The notes beneath the pieces are model-generated. The model did not search any database and was not told where the DNA came from. It saw nothing but the letters and a program-made list of their open reading frames with translations. Shown here in pieces: positions 43,739-51,790 of a DNA stretch of 64,000 nt. Every line of letters starts with the position of its first letter. Positions within the stretch are counted from its first letter, which is position 1. The stretch comes from Myxococcota bacterium (GTDB taxonomy: Bacteria > Myxococcota_A > UBA9160 > SMWR01): assembly GCA_022447545.1 (NCBI GenBank), contig JAKVBI010000011.1, forward strand, positions 124,001-188,000. Reading direction: 5' to 3'. A program made the translations under genes and the position numbers.

Positions 43739-44617
43739 TCAGCGATGGGACCCGCGAGAATCTCCAGTACCCGCAAGGCGAGAAAAGACTTGGCGAGCCG
43801 TGCCCTCCAGCAAGCTGCCCCGCGTGTCGGCCGACAGGTCGAGATCTGCAAGACGCGCCATGGCCTGGCGGTGGCCCACCACGGGAAACCCCGATCCGAA
43901 CACCGTCTTCCCACGGCCCGGCCCCGTGATGAAACGACACAGTTCCGACGACCAGTGATGAGGTGGATAGGTGGCCGTCCCCAGAAACACGTTCGGATGC
44001 TTGAGAGCCATCGCCAACGCCTCGTCGACCCACGGCCAGCCCGTGTGGGAGAGCACGAAGGACACCTCGGGGAAGTACATGGCCGGCCGGTCGATTCCCA
44101 CAGGACGGCCGCACTCGCTGGGCATCAGCCCTCCAGAGCTACCGGCCTGCACGATCACTGGAACGCCCAGGTCCGACGCCAGGGCAAAGAAGGGGTAGTA
44201 GTCGCGGTGATCGAAGCTCCGATCGAAACTGTGGGTGTGGCTGTGGAGAGCGACAAAGTTGGGGTCTGCAAGGTGCCGGGCCGCTTCGCGAACGCCCGCC
44301 ATCCCACTCCCCGGGTCGAAGCTCCACGCTCCCGCGAAAGCACCCGGAGCGGCTCGGTTCCAAAGCTCCAGTTCCTCGGGCGTCGTAGCGACACTCTCGA
44401 AATCCGTGTCCCCATGGTGTTCTGACGGCGGGCATGTGGGAATGACCAGGGTCTCGACCCCCAGTTCATCCATGCGCGCCTTCATCTCTTTTGGGTCGGC
44501 GAAGCCATCCCCCTCCCGGTGGATCTTGAGGGGAATTCCCTGTTGTGCGATGGATTTCTCCCAGACCGCCTTGCGATCCGGCGTGAACGCATTGCACCAG
44601 TAATCGATGGTCCCCAT
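43739..44617 (-). CDS. COG2159 amidohydrolase, second copy
   Basis: A 292-residue TIM-barrel hydrolase with ALHSHTHSFD in the centre, LSHTGWPWVDEALAMALKHPNVFLGTATYPPHHW, and GKTVFGSGFPVVGHRQA near the end. The N-terminal metal motif is reduced to IDYWCNAFTPD rather than DxHxH. It is shorter than the relative at 35557 (373 residues), so it may belong to a decarboxylase-like subgroup. It lies 6 bases after the CoA-ligase-like gene and probably acts on the same substrate. Confidence 0.85.
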   Translation of the reverse strand: MGTIDYWCNAFTPDRKAVWEKSIAQQGIPLKIHREGDGFADPKEMKARMDELGVETLVIPTCPPSEHHGDTDFESVATTPEELELWNRAAPGAFAGAWSFDPGSGMAGVREAARHLADPNFVALHSHTHSFDRSFDHRDYYPFFALASDLGVPVIVQAGSSGGLMPSECGRPVGIDRPAMYFPEVSFVLSHTGWPWVDEALAMALKHPNVFLGTATYPPHHWSSELCRFITGPGRGKTVFGSGFPVVGHRQAMARLADLDLSADTRGSLLEGTARQVFSRLAGTGDSRGSHR

Positions 44618-44623
44618 GCCCAG

Positions 44624-46009
44624 CTATCCCCTCTCGTCCCGGAAGCGCTTGGGCTTGGGCGAGGTTTCGACTTCGGTGAGCGCATCGATCCCGCGCGGCT
44701 CGGCCAACACCACACCGATCTTCAGGCCGAGACTTTCCTGAAGCCGTCTCTCGGTCTCTTCCTTCAGCGCACCCCACTGTGCGCGATCCGCTCGGGTCAC
44801 CACGTGGACCACCATGTCATCCCGATCCCCCTCTCGAATCGCCCGAACGAAATAGTCCGGATCCATGAGCGGGCCGTCGCAGGCGATTTCTCCAATTGCC
44901 TCGGGCCAGACGTTCACCCCCCGGAGTTTGACCATGTTGTCACCGCGGCCTGCAAAGGGCCCGATTCGGCGCAGCCAACTCCCACAGGCACAGCGTTCGC
45001 GCGGGTAGAGAAAGGAGAGATCCATGATGTTGTAACGAAACTGCGCACTCCCGGTCTTGTAGATCTCCGTGACCACCAGACTGCCAGTCTCGCCATCGGG
45101 CAGGCGCTCACCCGTTTCGGGATCCACCACCTGAACGACGAATGCATCTTCGAAAACGTGCAACCCGTTTCGCTCAGGACATTCTACGGCCACCCACTGA
45201 ACCTCGTGAAAACCGTAGGACTGGTAGCTCGGAACCCCCCAGGTGGCCTCCAATTTCGTGGAATCGCCGATATTGGGAAGTGCCCGGATGTTGAAATCCT
45301 CTTTCGGATCGAGCCCCATCTCACGGGCCACCTCTGCGAGACGCAGCATGTAGTCCCCCGTGGTCAAGATCGCAGTGGCCTGGTAGTCCCTGGCCATCTG
45401 AACCTGTCGGCGACTGCTCGTTACGTTGCCGGTACTCGTGGTCAAGACCACGCCATTGAGCCAACGGTGTACCGCCTCATCGAAGCTGAACGCTCCATTG
45501 TGGGTCGAGTAGGCCCAGGCATTGAGAACGACGTCGCCAGGACGAATCCCGAACATGTAGAGCGCCCGAGCCGTCAGAATCGCTCCGGCTTCCCGATCCC
45601 ACTGCGTATAGAAGGTGGGACGAGCCGCTCCGGTGGTGGCGCCGGACATGAAGACCCGAAGCGGTTCCTCGTTCGCGCCGTCCACCCTCACCCCCTGATA
45701 GTCACCAAAGGGCGGGTGGGACTCGATGCTTTGGCGAATGTCATCCACTGTATAGGAAGGCGCCCGCCACAAGTCATCAAGACTCTCCAAGTCGTCGGGA
45801 TGAAAGCCCGCCCTCTCCCAGCGGTTGCGATGAAAGGGAATCCGGTAGGCACGATGAGCCCGCTCGCGCAAGCGCGCTAATTGAACCCGCTCGATTTCCT
45901 CGGGCGACGCGTAGTAGGCGCTCTCGAAGTATTCGGGGGGCGGAGGATAGGCTCGAACGAGTGCCTCGTAGTCAACCGCCTCGTGCGGTCTTCGGATTCC
46001 GTGTGCCAT
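44624..46009 (-). CDS. AMP-binding CoA ligase, phenylacetate-CoA ligase-like
   Basis: The roughly 461-residue enzyme has AYRIPFHRNRWERAGFHPDDLESLDDLWRAP, the typical PaaK opening. The phosphate loop is MSGATTGAARPTFY, and LRGVNVWPEAIGEIACD near the C-terminus is the hinge region of the family. It should activate an aromatic or other carboxylic acid with ATP and CoA. I prefer the ATG at 46009, preceded by GGAGTGG, over the ATG at 46051, which has no ribosome site. It is divergent from the hydantoinase genes. Confidence 0.88.
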   Translation of the reverse strand: MAHGIRRPHEAVDYEALVRAYPPPPEYFESAYYASPEEIERVQLARLRERAHRAYRIPFHRNRWERAGFHPDDLESLDDLWRAPSYTVDDIRQSIESHPPFGDYQGVRVDGANEEPLRVFMSGATTGAARPTFYTQWDREAGAILTARALYMFGIRPGDVVLNAWAYSTHNGAFSFDEAVHRWLNGVVLTTSTGNVTSSRRQVQMARDYQATAILTTGDYMLRLAEVAREMGLDPKEDFNIRALPNIGDSTKLEATWGVPSYQSYGFHEVQWVAVECPERNGLHVFEDAFVVQVVDPETGERLPDGETGSLVVTEIYKTGSAQFRYNIMDLSFLYPRERCACGSWLRRIGPFAGRGDNMVKLRGVNVWPEAIGEIACDGPLMDPDYFVRAIREGDRDDMVVHVVTRADRAQWGALKEETERRLQESLGLKIGVVLAEPRGIDALTEVETSPKPKRFRDERG

Positions 46010-46067
46010 CACCACTCCGTTTGGAAAGCCGAACGCGGCCTCTCCGCTCATGGGAATCGCACAAGCT

Positions 46068-46097
46068 TATCTTGCAGCGCTCGGATCCAGCAAGATA
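46068..46097. promoter_or_regulatory. Candidate operator in CoA ligase/hydantoinase divergent promoter
   Basis: TATCTTGC at 46068-46075 and GCAAGATA at 46090-46097 are perfect 8-base inverted repeats with 14 bases between. The arms are AT-richer than the surroundings. The pair lies 16 bases before the GTG of the hydantoinase B gene and upstream of the CoA ligase start, so one regulator could control both directions. Confidence 0.4.
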
Positions 46098-46113
46098 CAG
46101 TCGGTCCCCTGCC

Positions 46114-47880
46114 GTGAACGACACCTCCCACCAATCCATCGACGACACGATCACCCGTGAAATCGTCAAGAGCTCCCTTGCCGTCGCCGTGGAGGAGGCG
46201 AGCATCGTGGTGGTGCGATCGGCCTACTCCGCCTTCATTCAGGAGGGCGCAGACGCCTGTGCCGCCATCCTCGACGCACGCAGCCAACTCGTGGCTCAAT
46301 CCGATGCCACCAGCTTGATGCACGGTGCGAGCCTGCGCGCATCGCTGCCTGGACTCCTCGAGGATTTCACTGCCGACAACATGGCCGAAGGCGATGTGTA
46401 CGTGACCAACGACCCGTACCGGGGAGGAATCCACGCCAACGACCTGTTGGTCTATCGACCCATTTTCGCGAGTTCCGAAGTCGCCTACTTCGCCGGAACG
46501 CTGATCCACGTGGCAGATCTGGGCGGTGCCTATCCCGCGGGCCTCGCCTCACTTGCCACGGATGTCTTCTCCGAAGGGCTGGTATTGCCCCCTGTTCGAC
46601 TCTACGAGAGGGGTGAACCTGTAGAACCCATGCTGAAGCTCCTGGCCGCCAACAGCCGCACTCCAGAAACTGTACTGGGCGACGTGCGTGCTCTGGTGGC
46701 CGGTGTCAATGTCATCGCCCTTCGCGTCGGCGAACTGATCGAACGTCACGGAGCCACAGAGATCGCCCGCTACGCGGCAGAAGCCATGGACTACGCAGAA
46801 GTAAGAATGCGAGAATCGCTGCAGGAGATTCCCGAAGGACGTTACGAAGGGCATTTCCGGGTCGATGGCGATGGACTGTCATTGGAACGCGACTACGATG
46901 TCCGTGCCCAGGTCGAGATCGCAGACGGCAGCGCTCGGGTGGATTTCACAGGCACGTCGGAGCAATCCCCCGGCGCCATCAATGCCTCACAGTCCCAAAT
47001 TCTTTCGGGCACCCTATACGCGGTGCGCTGCTTCACCGATCCCACCATCCCGATGAACGAGGGAAACTTTCGCACCGTTCAAGCCCACTTCCCTGAAGGC
47101 AGCCTCGTCAACCCCACGCCCCCCGCGGCCTGTGGAGGGCGCGTGGTCTCTGTCACAGCCGGCGTGGAGGCCATCGTCCAGGCCCTCTCGAGCGCCCGCC
47201 CCGATCGAGCGGTAGCCCAGAGCGCCATCATCCACGTATATGCGCTGTCAGGGTCACAGAATGACGGCGCGCCCTGGTTGTGCTTGAACTACGACTTTGG
47301 CGGGCTCGGCGCCCGCTCCGGTTCCGACGGCCCCGACGCCACAGGCGCTTTCTTCCTGGGTGGGCGCTCGGTGATTCCGCAGATCGAAGCACTCGAGAGC
47401 CGCTTCCCACTGTGCTTCCGAAGTGCAGCGCTCATTCCTGATTCAGGTGGACCGGGTCGTTGGAGAGGTGGCCGCGGGACCGAGTGCGCCATCGAACTGC
47501 TCGACGACGCCCTCCTCACAGTGCGGGGAGACCGAATCCGAAGACCTCCGGCAGGAGTCTCCGGAGGCCACCCGGGGCTGAGCGGAGGCTTCTGGATCGA
47601 GCGAACCAACGGAGAGCGCGAAGATCTCCATCCGAAGCAAACCAAGATGAGCCTTGGAGCCGGGGATGTATTCGTAATGCGTACCTCGGGCGGAGGCGGG
47701 CTCGGTCCGCCACACGAACGCGAGCCCGAACTCGTACTCGCTGACGTTCGTTCCGGACGCGTGAGTCTCGATGCTGCCCGATCGGTCTATCTCGTAGAGA
47801 TCGACGCATCGAAGTCAACCATTCACCAGAGCGCAACACGACGGCTTCGCGAAGGCCTCGCTTCGGGACGCGACCATTGA
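46114..47880 (+). CDS. hyuB: Hydantoinase B/oxoprolinase-family subunit
   Basis: This 588-residue protein belongs to the HyuB half of the ATP-dependent hydantoinase, 5-oxoprolinase and acetone carboxylase-related enzymes. ITREIVKSSLAVAVEEASIVVVRSAYSAFIQEGADACAAI, EGDVYVTNDPYRGGIHANDLLVYRPIF and GTLIHVADLGGAYP are typical, as is the C-terminal GPGRWRGGRGTECAIELL. GTG at 46114 has no strong ribosome site; the open frame continues upstream without likeness. The stop overlaps the HyuA start. The true substrate (hydantoin, oxoproline or another cyclic amide) is unknown. Confidence 0.9.
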   Translation: MNDTSHQSIDDTITREIVKSSLAVAVEEASIVVVRSAYSAFIQEGADACAAILDARSQLVAQSDATSLMHGASLRASLPGLLEDFTADNMAEGDVYVTNDPYRGGIHANDLLVYRPIFASSEVAYFAGTLIHVADLGGAYPAGLASLATDVFSEGLVLPPVRLYERGEPVEPMLKLLAANSRTPETVLGDVRALVAGVNVIALRVGELIERHGATEIARYAAEAMDYAEVRMRESLQEIPEGRYEGHFRVDGDGLSLERDYDVRAQVEIADGSARVDFTGTSEQSPGAINASQSQILSGTLYAVRCFTDPTIPMNEGNFRTVQAHFPEGSLVNPTPPAACGGRVVSVTAGVEAIVQALSSARPDRAVAQSAIIHVYALSGSQNDGAPWLCLNYDFGGLGARSGSDGPDATGAFFLGGRSVIPQIEALESRFPLCFRSAALIPDSGGPGRWRGGRGTECAIELLDDALLTVRGDRIRRPPAGVSGGHPGLSGGFWIERTNGEREDLHPKQTKMSLGAGDVFVMRTSGGGGLGPPHEREPELVLADVRSGRVSLDAARSVYLVEIDASKSTIHQSATRRLREGLASGRDH

Positions 47881-49982
47881 CCGCCCCCCTCGAAACCTTT
47901 CTGGGCATCGATGTCGGCGGAACCTTCACCGACGTGGTACTGGGGGACGACCGGGGCAACGTCCACGTCGCCAAACTACCGACGACGCCGGCGGACCCCC
48001 TCCAAGCCATCGACGGTGGCATTCGTCAGGTCCTGGAGACGGCGAAAGTTTCCGCCGCCAGCATCAGCCGTGTGGTCCACGGAACCACCCGAGCAACCAA
48101 CGCCATCGTAGAACGAAAGGTCGCGCGAGCGGCCTTCGTAGCAACCGAGGGTTTTGGCGACATGCTGGAACTGGGTCGCGAAGCTCGCGTCGAGGCCGAT
48201 CGTTACGATCTGCACTTCGCAAAGCCCAGGCCGCCCATCGAACCCGAACTGTGCTTTGAAGCACCTGAGCGCGTCGATGCTGGCGGCCAAATCATCCAGG
48301 GCCTGTCGGACGAACAGGCCGCGGAGATCGCTGGCCAGGTCGCTTTCGCAGCTCCTGAAGCGGTCGCCATTTGCCTGCTCCACTCAGCCGCCAACCCCCT
48401 TCACGAAGAACGCCTCGCTGCAGCTTGTCGGGCCGCCCTCCCTGAAGCCTTCGTGGTGGCCTCGTCGGAAGTCTGGCCCGAAATCCGCGAGTACGAACGT
48501 GCTCTGACGACGGTGATGTGTGCCGCGGTGGGGCCGGAAATGGCGGCCTATCTCTCGGGTTTCGAATCGCTGATTCGGGGGCTGGGCATCCATGCTCCTG
48601 TACAGATCATGGAATCCAGTGGCGGAGTCATGTCGGCCGCTCGAGCAGCGCGAATCCCCATCTACACCGTCGAATCCGGCGGTGCCGCAGGAGTGGTGGC
48701 AGCCGGTTTCATCGGGCAACTGGTCGGCGAGTCGGAGGTGATTTCCTTCGACATGGGCGGAACCACCGCCAAAGCCGGGGTTGTTCGCAACAGCCGACCC
48801 GATGTGACCCACACCTTTCACGTGGGGGGCGTGGCAAGCCTCTCGGGCCGCAAGGGTGGCGAGGGGTTCCCGTTGAAGATCCCCGTAGTGGACATCGCAG
48901 AAGTCGGCTCGGGCGGCGGGAGCATTGCCTGGGTGGACAGTGGCGATGCCCTACGCGTGGGTCCGAGGTCCGCCGGAGCGGACCCCGGACCGGCCTGCTA
49001 TGGCCGCGGAGGTCGCGAACCGACGGTCACCGACGCCAATCTGGTACTCGGTTACCTCAACCCAGCGCGGCTGGCCGGCGGAGTAGAATTGTCTCCCGGC
49101 TCGGCGCATGAAGCGATCCTGCGTCATGTGGGCACAAAACTGAACCTCGATGTGGCAGCTGCGGCACGCGGAATCCATGAGATCGCGAACCTCAACATGG
49201 CTGCGGCCATTCGTGTCGTCACGATCCACCGCGGGATTGACCCTCGCCACTTCAGCTTGATCGGATTCGGTGGTGCAGGGCCCATGCACATTGCCCGACT
49301 CGCCGAGGCTTTCGACATCCAATCCGCGAGGGTGCCTGCAGCCGCCGGGGTCGCATCGGCCCTCGGTCTGCTCACCTCGAACCCGAGTGTCGATACCGTG
49401 CGGACGCTCGTGACAGACGAGACTGATGCAAACTGCGAAGAAATCGAGACGATCTTCCGAAAACTCGAGCAGCGTACAGCTCGCGAGTTCGATTGCGAAC
49501 CGAGTGAACTGCAGATGTCCCGCTCCATTGATGTCCAGTACGTCGGTCAGGCACATAGCCTGAACGTACCCCTGGAGTCCGGCGTTTTCGGGCCCGAGGG
49601 TGTTCGGACCGTGGCTCGGAATTTCCGCGACCTGTATCGCAAGAGCTACGGCATCGATCTGGACCGCCCGACTCAATTTGTAAACTTCCGAACGCGCACC
49701 ACCCATCCGGTAGAAACCCTGTCTCTTCGAGCGAAAGCGGCACTCGACCCCGCCAACGGCAGCGCGGCCGCCCCCAGCGGTGAACGCAACGCTCACTTCT
49801 CCGAGTTGGACGGCTTCGTCGCCACCCCCGTCTACGCATGGACGTCCCTGGAGCCCGGCCACACATTCTCAGGACCGGGCATTGTGGAAGGACCCGACAC
49901 CACGCTCGTCGTACCCCCAAATTGGCAGGTGAGCTTCGATGGAACTCTCAATGCGATCCTCCAGCGCCGCCCCCGCCTCTGA
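47877..49982 (+). CDS. hyuA: Hydantoinase A/oxoprolinase-family subunit
   Basis: The 701-residue ATP-binding partner of HyuB starts with FLGIDVGGTFTDVVLGDDRG, the ASKHA phosphate loop. VHGTTRATNAIVERK, MESSGGVMSA and ISFDMGGTTAKAGVV follow, with HFSLIGFGGAGPMHIARLA toward the C-terminus. TTG at 47877 overlaps the hyuB stop (TTGA), so the subunits are translated together. Beside a CoA ligase and two amidohydrolases it suggests use of a nitrogen heterocycle or amide. Confidence 0.92.
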   Translation: MTAPLETFLGIDVGGTFTDVVLGDDRGNVHVAKLPTTPADPLQAIDGGIRQVLETAKVSAASISRVVHGTTRATNAIVERKVARAAFVATEGFGDMLELGREARVEADRYDLHFAKPRPPIEPELCFEAPERVDAGGQIIQGLSDEQAAEIAGQVAFAAPEAVAICLLHSAANPLHEERLAAACRAALPEAFVVASSEVWPEIREYERALTTVMCAAVGPEMAAYLSGFESLIRGLGIHAPVQIMESSGGVMSAARAARIPIYTVESGGAAGVVAAGFIGQLVGESEVISFDMGGTTAKAGVVRNSRPDVTHTFHVGGVASLSGRKGGEGFPLKIPVVDIAEVGSGGGSIAWVDSGDALRVGPRSAGADPGPACYGRGGREPTVTDANLVLGYLNPARLAGGVELSPGSAHEAILRHVGTKLNLDVAAAARGIHEIANLNMAAAIRVVTIHRGIDPRHFSLIGFGGAGPMHIARLAEAFDIQSARVPAAAGVASALGLLTSNPSVDTVRTLVTDETDANCEEIETIFRKLEQRTAREFDCEPSELQMSRSIDVQYVGQAHSLNVPLESGVFGPEGVRTVARNFRDLYRKSYGIDLDRPTQFVNFRTRTTHPVETLSLRAKAALDPANGSAAAPSGERNAHFSELDGFVATPVYAWTSLEPGHTFSGPGIVEGPDTTLVVPPNWQVSFDGTLNAILQRRPRL

Positions 49983-50069
49983 CCCGCGTCCCAGGGTGTA
50001 TCCTCTCGGTGCGACCAAGGTGCCCGGTATTTCACACCGTCAGCGCCTACGAGTCCGAAAGACTTCGAT

Positions 50070-51776
50070 TTGAGCTTCCGAGTCGTCCAACCCAGATCGC
50101 GTCCGAAAGACCGGACATCCATTGCCCGTTCCTGGCGCAATGCCGGTCGATGGCCGTGGCTCGCGCCCCTCTATCACGCCGCAGCCCTGAAGGCTCGTCC
50201 CCTGGGCTATGTGGTCCTGCCCGTGGTCATCGAGGGGCTGTTGTTCGTGGGCTGCGGGAGCGCGATCCTCTGGATGTTGCTGCCGACCGATCGCATGGGG
50301 ACCTGGGCCCCCCTGCTCTGTGTGGCGTCGCTGCAATTCGACTGGCACCTGCTCCACTGCCTGACGCGCTGGGGGGGGCGCCTTCGTCTGACCCCCCACC
50401 CGCTTCGGCGAGCCTTTCAGGGCGAACGGCTTCTGGTCAGCGCACTGGTCTGCCTGCCCGTCGCGGGCGCCGCGGCCATGGGCCAAGATCCAGGAAGCCT
50501 CGTCGCAATCGCGAGCACTGCGATTTTCGTGGGTCACCTCCAGTGCGAAGTCCGCTGGCTGATGCGCTACAGCGATCTCTGGACAATTCAGTGGGAGGAC
50601 GAGGACAGTCGCACCGCATTCGGCCCACGCCACACGGGCAAGCAGCGCCGCTTCTGGGAACAGTTCCACGAAATTCTCGAATTGGAGAAATCAAACGCCC
50701 GGGTGGTGGACATCGGTTCCGGCAATCTCGACATTTCGGAGATCGCGCACTCAAAATCGGCTGACTTCGAACTCCACGCTACCGACACCTCCCACGTGGA
50801 TGTCTCGCGCTTCGACTGGGCAAAAGATCTGGAATTCCATCGCTGGCCCTTCGAGGAAACCGAATTTCCCAACGGCTACCTCGATGCCATCACGAGTTCC
50901 AACGCCATCGAGTATTCGGTGGCTCTCGACGATGCAATCGCCGAAGTCTTCAGAGGCCTGAGAGAAGGAGGCCGTGCTGCCCTGCTCATCCACCACCCGG
51001 ACTCCAGCGTGGTGGCCCATTTCCGACGCAGTGCGGACAACATCGCCCTACTCAGGAGTTTGGAGATCGACGACGTCATCGAGCGCTATTTGAGGAGGCG
51101 AAAGCCCGAGGACCGAAAAGCGTTGCAAAACAAACTCGCCGAGATGAAGCGCACGCGTAACCCCGAGCTCATCAAGCAGGCCAAACTGATCGAAAAATTC
51201 CACGAGGACCCCCACGCCGCCTACCCATGGATCGAGTTCAAAGACACCGTCAAGCGAAACGAAATCCTCGCTAACACTCTGATCGGAATCGTGGAGACCG
51301 TCACCGCAGATGGAGACGAGCTGAGAGCCCGCTTCGAAAAGGTGGGCTTCGAGATCGAGCGGTTCGAGCGCTTTCCGACCGAACACGAGGTCGTGAACTG
51401 GGCGGTCCTGGTGCGTAAACCCCTGAAGCAAAACACACGCGGCCTGGGCGAGAGCTTTCCCGGCTTCGAGAACTCGCTGACCACCTCGCTCAGGCGATCA
51501 GTCGCCCTGGGGATGGTCCGGGAACTGCTTCAAGAACCCAAGAAGGCGATCCGCGAATCTGGGGATCCCCGCGAGAAGACCTTGAAGGCCGACCGTGCCG
51601 TGGCCTTCCTGAAGGAGCAGCTGGACGAGGCGACCCTGGGGGTGATTCGTGTCCAGGAAATCCGCCGAACCCACAACGGAGTTGTGTTCGGCGTGACCGA
51701 CTCCGGCGACCTCCGTCTTGTCGATCTCGCCGGCCAGACCGATGCCTGGGTGGGGGGGCCACCGCAGGCCACTTGA
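50070..51776 (+). CDS. Membrane-anchored SAM-dependent methyltransferase-like protein
   Basis: The 568-residue protein has three or four hydrophobic segments in the first 150 residues (YVVLPVVIEGLLFVGCGSAILWMLL, LLVSALVCLPVAGAAAM, LVAIASTAIFVGH). A class I methyltransferase core follows at about 205-330, with motif I VVDIGSGNLDISE and DAITSSNAIEYS. Residues 330-440 are long and charged, and the last 120 are not recognised. The start is a TTG with a weak ribosome site, so a few residues may be wrong. Lipid or quinone methylation is a guess. It lies 87 bases after hyuA. Confidence 0.7.
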   Translation: MSFRVVQPRSRPKDRTSIARSWRNAGRWPWLAPLYHAAALKARPLGYVVLPVVIEGLLFVGCGSAILWMLLPTDRMGTWAPLLCVASLQFDWHLLHCLTRWGGRLRLTPHPLRRAFQGERLLVSALVCLPVAGAAAMGQDPGSLVAIASTAIFVGHLQCEVRWLMRYSDLWTIQWEDEDSRTAFGPRHTGKQRRFWEQFHEILELEKSNARVVDIGSGNLDISEIAHSKSADFELHATDTSHVDVSRFDWAKDLEFHRWPFEETEFPNGYLDAITSSNAIEYSVALDDAIAEVFRGLREGGRAALLIHHPDSSVVAHFRRSADNIALLRSLEIDDVIERYLRRRKPEDRKALQNKLAEMKRTRNPELIKQAKLIEKFHEDPHAAYPWIEFKDTVKRNEILANTLIGIVETVTADGDELRARFEKVGFEIERFERFPTEHEVVNWAVLVRKPLKQNTRGLGESFPGFENSLTTSLRRSVALGMVRELLQEPKKAIRESGDPREKTLKADRAVAFLKEQLDEATLGVIRVQEIRRTHNGVVFGVTDSGDLRLVDLAGQTDAWVGGPPQAT

Positions 51777-51790
51777 GGCCTCCCCTTCCC

